Assembly (NCBI GenBank): GCA_905233325.1
Contig: CAJODU010000060.1
Coordinates: 1 to 12,196 of the forward strand
Source: an uncultured Selenomonadaceae bacterium
Lineage (GTDB): Bacteria > Bacillota > Negativicutes > Selenomonadales > Selenomonadaceae
Direction of reading: 5' to 3'
Length of the DNA: 12,196 bases
In this document: positions 1-8,500 of the stretch, piece by piece
How the letters are laid out: every line of letters starts with the position of its first letter
Numbering within the stretch: the stretch's first letter is position 1
Notes under the pieces: model-generated
The model's database searches: none
What the model was told of the DNA's origin: nothing
What the model saw: the letters and a program-made list of their open reading frames with translations, nothing else
Made by a program: the position numbers and the translations under genes

Positions 1-330
1 GTAATCAATAGGACCTGCAATCGGCACAGAAGGCTTGCGGACACGCACGGAAGTTTCATTGACGTGCGGAAATCTGACAAGGAGTTTATCTGCAATGTGA
101 CCGGCAAGTGCTGCGAGAAGTTGGAAACGCTTGTTTTCTGTAACTTCTTTGACAATATCATAGACACGAGCGGAATCAACACCATCATTGAGGCTGTCCG
201 TCTCCGTTGCCTTGTCATCTTCAATTACCAGCTCAACATCAAAAAAGAACTTCTGCCCTTGTTCACGCTCATACTCATAATAACCGTGAAAACCGTAAAA
301 CATCATATTAGCAATACGAACCTTTATCAT
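1..330 (-). CDS. folB: Dihydroneopterin aldolase family protein FolB, 3' end cut by window edge
   Basis: The minus strand reads 110 codons without a stop from an ATG at 330 to the window edge; perhaps 10-15 residues are missing. The protein starts MIKVRIANMMFYGFHG and matches the FolB tunnel-fold family: FYGFHG at residues 11-16, an acidic E..E.G stretch at 19-25, FFFDVEL at 28-34, a helix at 69-85, and a VRKP..PIAG segment at 97-106. FolB turns 7,8-dihydroneopterin into 6-hydroxymethyl-dihydropterin plus glycolaldehyde in cytosolic folate synthesis. A GAGGTGAT ribosome site lies 4-5 bases before the ATG. By hand alignment with S. aureus FolB as I remember it, Glu22 (here E21) and Lys100 (K99) are kept, but Tyr54 is Ser53 and Glu74 is Ala73. 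Family membership is firm; enzyme activity is doubtful. It may be a divergent paralogue. Confidence 0.85.
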   Translation of the reverse strand, partial: MIKVRIANMMFYGFHGYYEYEREQGQKFFFDVELVIEDDKATETDSLNDGVDSARVYDIVKEVTENKRFQLLAALAGHIADKLLVRFPHVNETSVRVRKPSVPIAGPIDY

Positions 331-386
331 ACAGATCACCTCAAATGATAGAATTTAGAATGGTTAATGCCCACTAATTAATCTAC

Positions 387-415
387 AGTTTAGCATATGC
401 ATTTACAAAATGCAA
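387..415 (-). promoter_or_regulatory. Candidate sigma-A promoter of folB
   Basis: Read on the minus strand: -35 TTGCAT (410-415), a 17-bp spacer, and -10 TAAACT (387-392) preceded by TGC, an extended -10 element. Transcription would start near 380, leaving a leader of about 50 bases before the folB ATG. A terminator lies upstream (459-500), so folB appears to be transcribed separately from the hydrolase gene. Confidence 0.6.
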
Positions 416-458
416 GAATTTTTGCAGGAACAATAATTTCATAAATTTATTTAATTGC

Positions 459-500
459 AAAAAAATATTGAAAATCCAACATATTAGAAGGAATTTCAAT
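459..500 (-). terminator. Rho-independent terminator after the hydrolase gene
   Basis: On the minus strand ATTGAAATTCC pairs with GGATTTTCAAT (11 bp, one mismatch) across a 12-base loop, followed one base later by a run of seven T. It begins 31 bases after the hydrolase stop codon and points the right way. The stem is AT-rich, so it may be only moderately efficient. Confidence 0.6.
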
Positions 501-531
501 GGCTTTTTATATTTTGCAATGAGTAGCAATG

Positions 532-1686
532 TTATTTATTAAGATTTTCATTGAAGAATTTTTCGATCTTGTCAAATGGAATATAATTATTGTTTCCACC
601 ATCATAGAGATCAGTATGTGAAGCATTTGGAATGATCATCAATTCCTTGTTTCCGACGACAGCATTTTTGCCTTTTTCGTGCTTGGAATTTGTCATTTTA
701 TCGAAAGCATCTTCACTGAAATATCTTGAATGTGCCTTTTCACCGTGGATAATCAGTACGGGATTTTTTATCTCATCAATATATGAAAGCTGCTGAGTAT
801 TGATAAATGAGAGTGCGGAAGTGGTATTCCAGCCTTTGTTAGAGTTGAGTGAACGCTCATGATAACCGCGCTTGGTTTTATAATAATCAAAATAATCTTT
901 AACAAATTGCGGAGCATCGTCCTGCAACTGAGTAGGAACACCGCCGGCATGCTCGTAAACTCCATTGCGATAGTCGGAAGTTCTGTAGGCGTTAAGTGTC
1001 TCGCGATTCTTTTGACGCTCTGCTTTAATCGTTGCCTCATCTTTATCATAATCAAAGTAACCATTGGCAATGACGCGGCTCATATCATACATAGTCGTTG
1101 TGACAGTTGCCTTGATTCTGGTATCAATCGCCGCAGCATTGAGAGCAAGACCTCCCCAGCCGCAAATACCGATAATCCCGATTCTATCAGGATCAACATT
1201 ATCTTGAACACTCAAGAAATCAACCGCCGCACTGAAATCTTCGGTATTAATATCAGGCGAAGCAACATAGCGAGGTTGTCCGCCGCTCTCACCAGTGAAA
1301 GAGGGATCAAAGGCAATGGTAATGAATCCACGCTCTGCCATAGTCTGAGCATAGAATCCGGAAATTTGTTCCTTGACGGCACCGAAGGCTCCACAGACCG
1401 CAATCGCAGGAAGTTTGCCCTTCACATTCTTCGGCTCATACACATCAGCCGCAAGAGTAATTCCGAAACGATTCACAAAAGTGATTTTGCGATGATTAAC
1501 CTTGTCGCTCTTCGCGAAAACCTTGTCCCATTCCTTAGTCAAGTTCAAATTTTCAGCTTTAACCATAGCCCTATCACCTTTTGCACTTGTATCAATCGCT
1601 GCCGAAACATTTTCGACGTTTCCAAATGTCACCAATCCCGCGAGGACTGCCGCCGCCAACAAAGCGGATTTTTTTATCTTCAACAT
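532..1686 (-). CDS. Exported alpha/beta hydrolase (dienelactone hydrolase-like)
   Basis: A 384-residue protein with an N-terminal signal peptide (MLKIKK, hydrophobic stretch 8-22, likely cleavage near VSAA at 27-30), so it should act outside the inner membrane. The rest is an alpha/beta hydrolase. The nucleophile elbow is GICGWGG with Cys175, as in dienelactone hydrolases, in place of the usual Ser. The acidic residue may be Glu316 (HGE) and the base is His357 (NASHTD). Residues about 200-295 form an insert that would act as a lid over the active site. Substrate unknown; an ester, lactone or thioester is possible. The ATG at 1686 is chosen because GAGGTG sits 7 bases upstream; the GTG at 1701 and ATG at 1692 are in frame but badly spaced. 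It is divergent from a LysR gene, which is its probable regulator. Confidence 0.85.
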   Translation of the reverse strand: MLKIKKSALLAAAVLAGLVTFGNVENVSAAIDTSAKGDRAMVKAENLNLTKEWDKVFAKSDKVNHRKITFVNRFGITLAADVYEPKNVKGKLPAIAVCGAFGAVKEQISGFYAQTMAERGFITIAFDPSFTGESGGQPRYVASPDINTEDFSAAVDFLSVQDNVDPDRIGIIGICGWGGLALNAAAIDTRIKATVTTTMYDMSRVIANGYFDYDKDEATIKAERQKNRETLNAYRTSDYRNGVYEHAGGVPTQLQDDAPQFVKDYFDYYKTKRGYHERSLNSNKGWNTTSALSFINTQQLSYIDEIKNPVLIIHGEKAHSRYFSEDAFDKMTNSKHEKGKNAVVGNKELMIIPNASHTDLYDGGNNNYIPFDKIEKFFNENLNK

Positions 1687-1811
1687 TGCCATACACCTCA
1701 CACATTTGATAAATCTATGTTATATTATTTTTGAAAATATTGCAAATACATAAAAATTATATCTTTCTTTACATTTTGGTTATATCTGATAAAATATTCA
1801 GGGGTGAGATT
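1687..1811. promoter_or_regulatory. Divergent control region between hydrolase and LysR genes
   Basis: This AT-rich 125-bp gap separates the two divergent genes. A perfect 6-bp-arm dyad, TATTTT-TG-AAAATA, lies at 1726-1739. On the minus strand it fills the spacer of a possible hydrolase promoter, TTGCAA (1740-1745) with -10 TATAAC (1719-1724); that 15-bp spacer is short. On the plus strand TTTACA (1768-1773), 16 bp, then TGATAAAAT with -10 TAAAAT (1790-1795) is a good match for the LysR-gene promoter. The layout fits a LysR protein controlling itself and the hydrolase; this is inference. Confidence 0.45.
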
Positions 1812-2687
1812 ATGGAAATCAGAGTTTTAAAATATTTCGTAGAGGCAGCTAGAGAGAAAAATATCTCAAGAGCGGCGACTAAATTGCATGTCAGTCAGCC
1901 GGCAATGTCCAAACAGTTAAAAGCGTTGGAAGAGGAACTCGGCAAGAAACTTTTCAAGCGCAGCAATCATCATATTGAACTTACTGTCGAAGGGCAGCTA
2001 TTCAAGCGTCGAGCTGAAGAAATTTTGGAAATGGTACACAAGACTAAAGTTGAATTTGAGATTATGGACAACGAGATCGCCGGCGACATTTATATAGGTT
2101 GTGCCGAATCCGATTCGATTAAATATCTTGCAAAGGTCGCCAAAAGTCTTCAGGAGAAATATTCCAAAATACATTATCATATTTACAGCGGCAATGGTGA
2201 AGATTTGTATTACAGACTTGAGTCGGGGCTTTTAGATTTTTCGGTGACGGCTCAAAAAGTGGACATTACAAAATATGATCATTCAGCTATTCCTTCGCCG
2301 GACACTTGGGGCATTATTATGCGGAAAGACAGTCCTCTGGCGGAGAAAGAAAAGATAACGATTGAGGACTTGCACGGTCTGCCTCTGATCTGTTCACGCG
2401 AGGCTATGAATGAAGAATATCTTCAATGGTTCGGCAGTGAGTTTGATAAGTTTAATATCACCGTTACATACAATTTGCTTTACAATGCGGCGATAATGGT
2501 GCGTGAGGGCTTGGGTTATGCTATCAGTTTTGATAAATTAGCTGATACCAGTTCCAACAGCGAAATTTGTTTTCGACCGCTCTATCCTGAACTAAAATCA
2601 GAACTTCAATTAATTTGGAAAAAATATCAGCTCCTTTCACCGGCAGCAGATTTATTTTTAAAACAATTTCGTCAAATGTACGATTAA
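1812..2687 (+). CDS. LysR-family transcriptional regulator
   Basis: A 291-residue protein, normal length for the family. Residues 1-60 form the winged helix-turn-helix: MEIRVLKYFVEAA, then the recognition segment SRAATKLHVSQPAMSKQLKALEEELG compared by pieces, ending KLFKRS. A linker helix spans about 62-88, and 90-291 is the type 2 periplasmic-binding-like effector domain beginning GDIYIGCAES. The start at 1812 is preceded by GGGGTGAG at 1801-1808, and the LysR N-terminus fits exactly; an in-frame extension back to 1731 has no such support. Proteins of this type bind DNA as tetramers and respond to a small molecule. The ligand cannot be read from the sequence. The divergent hydrolase is the likely target. 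A terminator follows 57 bases after the stop. Confidence 0.93.
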   Translation: MEIRVLKYFVEAAREKNISRAATKLHVSQPAMSKQLKALEEELGKKLFKRSNHHIELTVEGQLFKRRAEEILEMVHKTKVEFEIMDNEIAGDIYIGCAESDSIKYLAKVAKSLQEKYSKIHYHIYSGNGEDLYYRLESGLLDFSVTAQKVDITKYDHSAIPSPDTWGIIMRKDSPLAEKEKITIEDLHGLPLICSREAMNEEYLQWFGSEFDKFNITVTYNLLYNAAIMVREGLGYAISFDKLADTSSNSEICFRPLYPELKSELQLIWKKYQLLSPAADLFLKQFRQMYD

Positions 2688-2744
2688 CCATTTACAATTT
2701 TTAAAGCTGATATTAAAATATAAGTATACTCATTGCAATAAAAT

Positions 2745-2789
2745 AGTGCTGGAGAGACTTCACTTGAATGATTCGCCGGCACTTTTTTT
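2745..2789 (+). terminator. Terminator of the LysR gene, possibly bidirectional
   Basis: AGTGCTGG (2745-2752) pairs with CCGGCACT (2776-2783), with one G-U pair, across a 23-base loop, followed by seven T (2783-2789). It lies between the convergent LysR and RodZ-like genes. On the minus strand the same stem is followed by ATTTTATT, so it may also end the RodZ-like transcript. Confidence 0.75.
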
Positions 2790-2829
2790 ATGCAATCGAA
2801 TTGAATTATTTCAAACTTTATACAATTTT

Positions 2830-3681
2830 TTATTTAAGAGTAAAAGTTTTTTCAATAACAGCACCATCGCCTCCGGCTACGCCAAGGTTGTTGCCGTTTT
2901 CGATAAACTCAACGGCAGCGGCATTTCCGGCAGTTACGGTAATTTTATCTTTACCTTGCCAGGAGAGCGTCTGACCTGCTTCGGCAGTGCCTTCATAAGC
3001 AACCCTGCCATCAACAATGACCCTAGTCCAACACTGTCCATTAAATTTAGCCTGCAAATTTACAACATTGGCAGGAACAGATACAGAGTCAGGCGTCGAG
3101 GCAGAAACCTTACCGTCTGAAACTGAAGCAACAGAAGGATCGATAGTTGAAGATTGAGTCTGCACGGGGGTATTTTGAGCAAGTTCCTTGCCCTCAATAT
3201 TAGTGAAATAATACCACAAACCACCGACAACGGCCACAACCAATATAGCTGCTGCCGCAATTAAACTGCCATTTGAACTGCTATGAGAATTATTTTTTGA
3301 TAATTTCGGAGAATTGATTTTTGTTTCCGCTTCTGAACGAATTTGATTATTTACTGCCGGAATTGGTTCATTTATAACCTTTTCAGTTTGATCTTCCTGC
3401 AAAGGTTGTTTTGTATTTGAATCCGGCGTTGTAGAGTGTAATATCGGCGTTGGGCTTACTTCTTCACTAAAATGACGAGACAGATCATCACCATTTAATT
3501 TTAAGAAATTGCCATAATTTTTGATAAAGCCCTTTGCATAAACCGTGCCGGGCAGTTTGTCGTAGTCGCCATTTTCTATAGCTTCAATATACAAAGCCCG
3601 AATACTCGTACTCTGCTCTATGTCTTTGATTGAAAGATTTTGACGCTCGCGTTCACGACGCAAGATGATATCGCCTACCAT
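2830..3681 (-). CDS. rodZ: RodZ-like cytoskeleton-associated HTH membrane protein
   Basis: A 283-residue protein with the RodZ order of parts. Residues 1-66 are a cytoplasmic helix-turn-helix (LRRERERQNLSIKDIEQST, then IENGDYDKLPG and YAKGFIKNYG, typical of RodZ). A Ser/Asn/Pro-rich linker runs 75-136, one membrane helix 138-158, then an outer part ending in a beta-rich DUF4115-type domain (about 207-283: CWTRVIVDGRVAYEGTAEAG). In rods RodZ links MreB filaments to the membrane and wall machinery. The ATG at 3681 is chosen because AGGAG lies 9 bases upstream and because RodZ proteins begin with this segment; the open frame upstream to 3768 includes the promoter. It is a single-gene unit here, with no mreB or other cell-shape gene beside it. 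The family call is firm; the exact role is inferred. Confidence 0.85.
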   Translation of the reverse strand: MVGDIILRRERERQNLSIKDIEQSTSIRALYIEAIENGDYDKLPGTVYAKGFIKNYGNFLKLNGDDLSRHFSEEVSPTPILHSTTPDSNTKQPLQEDQTEKVINEPIPAVNNQIRSEAETKINSPKLSKNNSHSSSNGSLIAAAAILVVAVVGGLWYYFTNIEGKELAQNTPVQTQSSTIDPSVASVSDGKVSASTPDSVSVPANVVNLQAKFNGQCWTRVIVDGRVAYEGTAEAGQTLSWQGKDKITVTAGNAAAVEFIENGNNLGVAGGDGAVIEKTFTLK

Positions 3682-3706
3682 TTTGCAACACTCCTCTCTC
3701 TCAGAG

Positions 3707-3734
3707 ATTATACACCATAAATCAATAAATGCAA
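3707..3734 (-). promoter_or_regulatory. Strong candidate promoter of the RodZ-like gene
   Basis: Minus strand: -35 TTGCAT (3729-3734), a 16-bp spacer, and a perfect -10 TATAAT (3707-3712). The predicted start near 3700 gives a leader of about 20 bases containing the AGGAG site. This also supports the start codon at 3681. Confidence 0.7.
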
Positions 3735-4107
3735 ATAAATTTACATACCAAAATAAAAACTCCATCAACTATAACATTTAGGAAATTCTATCACAAATTA
3801 AAAAATTTTTCAACCTTAATATTAACCAAATTCACGGGCGTTTCATAAAAATTTCGGATAAAAATGCTAAACTCCAAAACATGTGCCCTTGTCGGTTTAA
3901 AATACGATTTTTTCGCCTAAAAATTTAACAAATTTTTGAAAGAAAGCTCAAAAGAACTGAGAGAGAGAAAATTATAGCGAGCTTACAAAATTTTTCAGAT
4001 ATAATTTTAAGTGATCGTAGATTGATTGATATGGTAGATAACAAAATTTTGGAAAGATAGCAGATGTGCTAAGAAGAAGTTGACAACGTTGTAGGCTGTA
4101 CTTTAAA
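3735..4107. other. AT-rich intergenic stretch without a convincing gene
   Basis: It lies between the RodZ-like promoter and the end of the MATE gene. It is very AT-rich with recurring A-tract/T-tract steps: AAAATTTTTCA occurs at 3802-3812 and 3987-3997, and two similar 20-base segments start at 3928 and 4042. A perfect palindrome lies at 3919-3937. A plus-strand frame is open for 43 codons (3929-4060) but has no start or ribosome site at its beginning. No tRNA, known RNA or clear terminator of the MATE gene is visible. It may be bent DNA, a decayed gene or an unrecognised RNA. Confidence 0.5.
3919..3937. repeat. Perfect AT-only inverted repeat
   Basis: AAAAATTT and AAATTTTT, 8-bp arms around AAC. 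All stem pairs are A-T, so the hairpin would be weak as RNA and it lacks a following T-run on the minus strand; it is a poor terminator for the MATE gene. Confidence 0.6.
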
Positions 4108-5487
4108 TCAAATATCAGTTTGATATTCCTGAGCATGAGCGCGGCGCAATTCTTTTCGAGTCATAAAGTAAGATACCGCAAGCGGCACACAGGCTCCAAT
4201 CCACGCAAGCGGTGCGGCTAAACAAGCTCCCACATATCCGAAAGCATCAACCAAAAATACCGCCGTAATCACTCTCATAATCAATTCCATAACACCGGCA
4301 ATCGTCGGCACAACACTCTGCCCCAGACCTTGGAGGGTGAAACGAAATATAAACAGCAGCGACAGAATCCAATAACAGCCGCCATTGATGATGAAGAATT
4401 GCTGACCATAGTCAATGATCTGCTGATGTCCGTCACCAATGAATAAGTACATCACATCAGTACCGAAGAGGACGAGTACCACGGCAATGGCGATACTGAA
4501 CGAGCAGGACATATATATGCACTTTTTGACGCCCTCGGCAATTCGTGCAAACTTCCTCGCACCGTAATTCTGTGCTGTATAAGCCGCCATAGCAACGCCG
4601 AAGGACATCATAGGCATAACGGCAATACTGTCAACTCTCATTGCAGCGGACGTGGCAGCGACGGCAGTTGCACCCAGACCGTTAAGTGCACCCTGCATAA
4701 CAACCGCACCAATCGCAATGATAGACGACTGAAAGCCCATCGGCAAGCCAATCCTGATATGCTCCCACAGAACTTTTTTGTTGAGTCTCCAATCCTCGCG
4801 GCGAGTGTGGAGGATAGGGACTCTTTTTTTGATGTAGATGAAGCAGATTATATTGCCAATGGCAAGTGATACTATCGTTGCGAGTGCCGCACCGGGTATT
4901 CCGCCGTTGAGTACAATTATTGCAATCGGCTCAAGAATGATATTGATCGTCAAAGTCACTGCTTGGATCACAGTAGGCATTTTGCTGTCACCGAGAGCGC
5001 GTACTATATTAGTCTGCATTTGCAACATGACAAAGCCTATCATTCCGGCGTAGATGATTGAAATGAAAGAATAGGCACCGTCTATTATCTCCGGCGGTGT
5101 ATCCATGAGTATAAGCAGGTCTTTGCAGAAGGTCACGCCCACAACTGTCAAGATCAGCGACGCGGTTAAGGAGATGATTGTACAAGCCGCGACACTTTGG
5201 CGTATACCGACTTCATCTTTAGCACCGAATCTCTGTCCCGTGTAGATTGACAGGCCACTCGTCAAACCCATAACAAAGCCGAGCATCAGGAACATCAGCG
5301 CACCCGTGCAGCCGACCGCCGCCAGTGCGTGGACACCCAAAAACCGCCCGACTATCAAAGTATCAACAAAACCGTAGAGCTGCTGAAAAATATTTCCTGC
5401 AATCAGCGGCAAGGTGAAGAAGAATATTAACTTTGCCGGCTCGCCCTCAGTGAGATCTTTTACTGCTTTATTTTTATCTTGTGACAT
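4108..5487 (-). CDS. MATE-family multidrug/cation efflux transporter
   Basis: A 459-residue membrane protein of normal MATE length with about twelve hydrophobic helices in two related halves. The first helix region carries QQLYGFVDTLIVGRFLG (residues 35-51, Asp42), a family hallmark. RALGDSKMP (163-171) closes one half-repeat, and QGLGQSVVPTIAG (386-398) is its counterpart in the second half; AAYTAQNYGARK (301-312) is also typical. MATE pumps sit in the inner membrane and export cationic drugs, dyes or metabolites in exchange for Na+ or H+. The ATG lies 16 bases after the kinase stop codon, and its TGAGAGGA ribosome site overlaps that stop, so the two are almost certainly cotranscribed. The substrate cannot be deduced; the link to folP makes an antifolate or pterin-like compound an open guess. 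Confidence 0.93.
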   Translation of the reverse strand: MSQDKNKAVKDLTEGEPAKLIFFFTLPLIAGNIFQQLYGFVDTLIVGRFLGVHALAAVGCTGALMFLMLGFVMGLTSGLSIYTGQRFGAKDEVGIRQSVAACTIISLTASLILTVVGVTFCKDLLILMDTPPEIIDGAYSFISIIYAGMIGFVMLQMQTNIVRALGDSKMPTVIQAVTLTINIILEPIAIIVLNGGIPGAALATIVSLAIGNIICFIYIKKRVPILHTRREDWRLNKKVLWEHIRIGLPMGFQSSIIAIGAVVMQGALNGLGATAVAATSAAMRVDSIAVMPMMSFGVAMAAYTAQNYGARKFARIAEGVKKCIYMSCSFSIAIAVVLVLFGTDVMYLFIGDGHQQIIDYGQQFFIINGGCYWILSLLFIFRFTLQGLGQSVVPTIAGVMELIMRVITAVFLVDAFGYVGACLAAPLAWIGACVPLAVSYFMTRKELRRAHAQEYQTDI

Positions 5488-5503
5488 AGGGTAAAGAATC
5501 CTC

Positions 5504-8500
5504 TCAGTGTATCATATTTTCTAACGTTTCAAACAAAACTTCAGGATTTACCGGCTTGCTCAAATGTGCATTCAAGCCCGCCTGCAAGCTGCGCTGTACG
5601 TCCTCGTCAAAGGCATTGGCGGTCAAGGCTATGATAGGAATGGTCTTTGCGTCGGCTCTATCCATAGCCCTAATCGCCGCCGTCGCCTCCAAGCCCGTCA
5701 TTTCAGGCATACGCATATCCATAAGAATGGCACTGTAGTAACCGGCAGGGTGGGAGGAGAACATCTCAACGGCGATCTTGCCGTTTTCGGCGTGTTCCGG
5801 CTCCATTTCACGCATTTTCAGAACTTGCATCATTATTTCAGCATTGACTATCATATCTTCCGCAAGAAGTATCCTGCGTCCTTTCAAATCAGCCTTCTTC
5901 GTATTTTCCGAGACAAGGAGTCTCTTTTTCTTCAAGGCATTTTTGAACTCTTCCAGGAGGTTGCTTGAGAAGAGAGGCTTGGCGATGAAACTGTCAACAC
6001 CGGCGGCAACAGCCTCTTCGATTATATCTTCCCAGTTGTAGGCGGTGAGAATGATGATCGCTGTCTCATTGCCTATAATGTTTCTGATATTCCTTGTGAC
6101 TTCCACGCCGTCCATCTCCGGCATCTGCCAGTCGACAATAATCAAGTTGTAAGGTGCACGGCGGGCTTGACGCAGCTTTATCATCTCAAGTGCCTCTTTG
6201 CCGGACAGTGCAACCTCAGAGGCAATACCCGCCTTCTCAAGGACAAGTCGGGCATGATCACAGGCAATGGGATCATCATCAATCACCAAAACATTCATAT
6301 CCTGCGGCTTGATCTCAACGCCGTCAGTCTTATCTGCAGCTTTCTTGTCCGAATCCATCAAAGTAACGACAACGGTGAACGTCGTGCCGATACCCTTTTC
6401 GCTCTCGACCTCAATATTCCCGTTCATCATCTCAACTATATTCTTTGTGATTGCCATTCCGAGTCCCGAACTGCCGTATTTGTTGGCATTGCCGGCATTT
6501 TCTTGACTGAAGGCATCGAACAGCTTGGGAATAAAATCCTTGCTCATACCGACGCCGGTATCCTTGATGATGAATCGAAGGGTTGATTTGCCGTCGAAGT
6601 GAGCGATTTTCTCGACAATAAAGTCAATATTGCCTCCTCTGTTGGTAAACTTCACGGCATTGCTCAAGATATTTATCAACACTTGACGAAGTTTAATACT
6701 GTCGCCAATGTAATAGTCATCGACATCTTCACTGATATGGCAATAGTAAGCTAAAGCCTTTTCCTGGCACTGACTGCTGAAGATCATATTGATCTGTTCA
6801 ATGAGCTTGGAGAAGGCAAACTCCTCATTTCTGATTGTCATACGGCCGGACTCAATCCGCGACATATCCAGAATATCATTGATCAGAGACAGGAGATGTT
6901 GAGCGGAGCTGCCAATCTTTTCAAGATAATCCCTCGTCTTTTCTGATATATTTGGATCATTCAAGGCAAGGTTATCAAGTCCTATTATGGCATTCATCGG
7001 CGTGCGAATCTCGTGGCTCATATTGCTGAGGAAGACAGTCTTCGCCTTGCTTGCCTCTTCGGCGGTTTTGAGGGCATCGCTGAGGGCTTGGCTCTTTTGC
7101 AGGGAATCACGCATTTCAGCATCAATATCACTGAAACCGACACCCACGGCGTGGACAATATTATCATCACGATCTTCAGGGTGGCGAACACCTGCCATTC
7201 GCAGCATTTCATAGCTCTCTTGACCGTTCCTCCTCACAAGGTAGCGATAGGATATAAGCAAATTCTTTTCAAGATTTTCGCGTATAGATTTTGGCTTGAT
7301 GAAGTTGAGGAATCCTTCACGATATTCATCATCTACGAAATTATCCGCATATTCTTTGAACTTTTCGCTGAAGCTGAAATGCTCACCTTTAGTTATTGCA
7401 CCGTCGACCGCCATATCATCGCGATAGCAAATACCCTCGTCTGTTCCAAGGTTGACATAGTAGACGCTGCGATAGTCAGAGGCAAGTGCGGTTATCATTG
7501 CATCAAGCTGTGCTCTTTCCTGTTCCTGTGCCAAAAGTTCCTCTTGCAAGGCAAGCTGCTCTTCAAGTTCCTGCTGCTTGACGCGGCTTTCCGTCTCGGA
7601 GATTTTCTTATCCATATCAATCTTTGAGGCTCTTCGTATTTGAAGGATCATCACAGCGAAAGCAATCGCCAAAACAAGTGCGGTTACAAGAGATTGCATT
7701 AAACTTCTAAAGACGATACCGTCAGAGATAGAACTGATCTGACTGCTGATAACGCTCTCTCGCACCAGATAGGTAAGCATCCAATTTGTACCGTGAACCG
7801 GCACATAGCACATAGTCTCCTTGACGTTGTTATAAGTGAAGGAAACAACGCCGCCTTTGTTAGCAGCAAAATCGTCACGCATTGCCGTAAAAGAGTGTCT
7901 CCCCTCAAAATTTGCTTTCTCCATGGCGTGAAGGAGATTATTTTCACTGGAAAGACCGCCAAGCACAAAATTAGTCAAGGAAATGCCATTATTTGTATAA
8001 AGATTGCAGAAAGTGTTACTGTTATTGCTCGTCTGCAGAGAGATAGCCTTCAAAAGGCGATCCATATCCATTTCCATAAAACATACCACTAAATGTTTAC
8101 CCTCAAAAGGCAGACGATCCACCGGCACAGCAATAACAATCTTCTTGCTGTCACCGTACAAGTTCTTGATTGAAATATTCGGCTCATTGAGGTTGTTGTA
8201 GTCAAAACTGTACTGGGCAATATCCGTCCGCGTTCCTCTTGAGGTGTAGATTAAGCCGGTATCATCAACAAAGGCAAACTTCTCCAGACCGTAGAGCTGC
8301 TTCATTCGGGATTGATAGGCTTGCAGACGCTCAATACTGCTGATATCCTCCTTATCCATTAAACCAATGGCAGTATCAATGTCGGCTATGTAATTGTTGA
8401 GCGTGGAGGCAACAACCTGCTCACGACGCCCCGCTAATTCGTCAAGATAAAGCAAGCTGACTGTTCGTACTGCCGTTTCCGTGTCCTTGCCGGCATTTTT

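Noticed and set aside
64..348. Plus-strand open frame of 94 codons at the left edge
   Set aside because: Antisense to folB, whose minus-strand reading matches a known family.
331..531. Possible small RNA or gene between folB and the hydrolase
   Set aside because: The gap is explained by a terminator and a promoter; no other structure or frame stands out.
859..1734. Long plus-strand open frame of 291 codons
   Set aside because: It lies opposite the hydrolase gene, which has a clear fold, signal peptide and ribosome site. The antisense frame has no recognisable domain.
3682..3768. Upstream extension of the RodZ-like reading frame to 3768
   Set aside because: The region contains a strong promoter and lies before a good ribosome site; RodZ proteins begin at the later ATG.
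4080..4108. Plus-strand promoter-like TTGACA, 17 bp, TTAAAT
   Set aside because: It points into the MATE gene antisense, with a weak -10 and no gene to serve. An antisense RNA is possible but unsupported.
6167..7627. Several plus-strand open frames opposite the kinase
   Set aside because: Codon-bias shadows of the kinase; no ribosome sites or domains.
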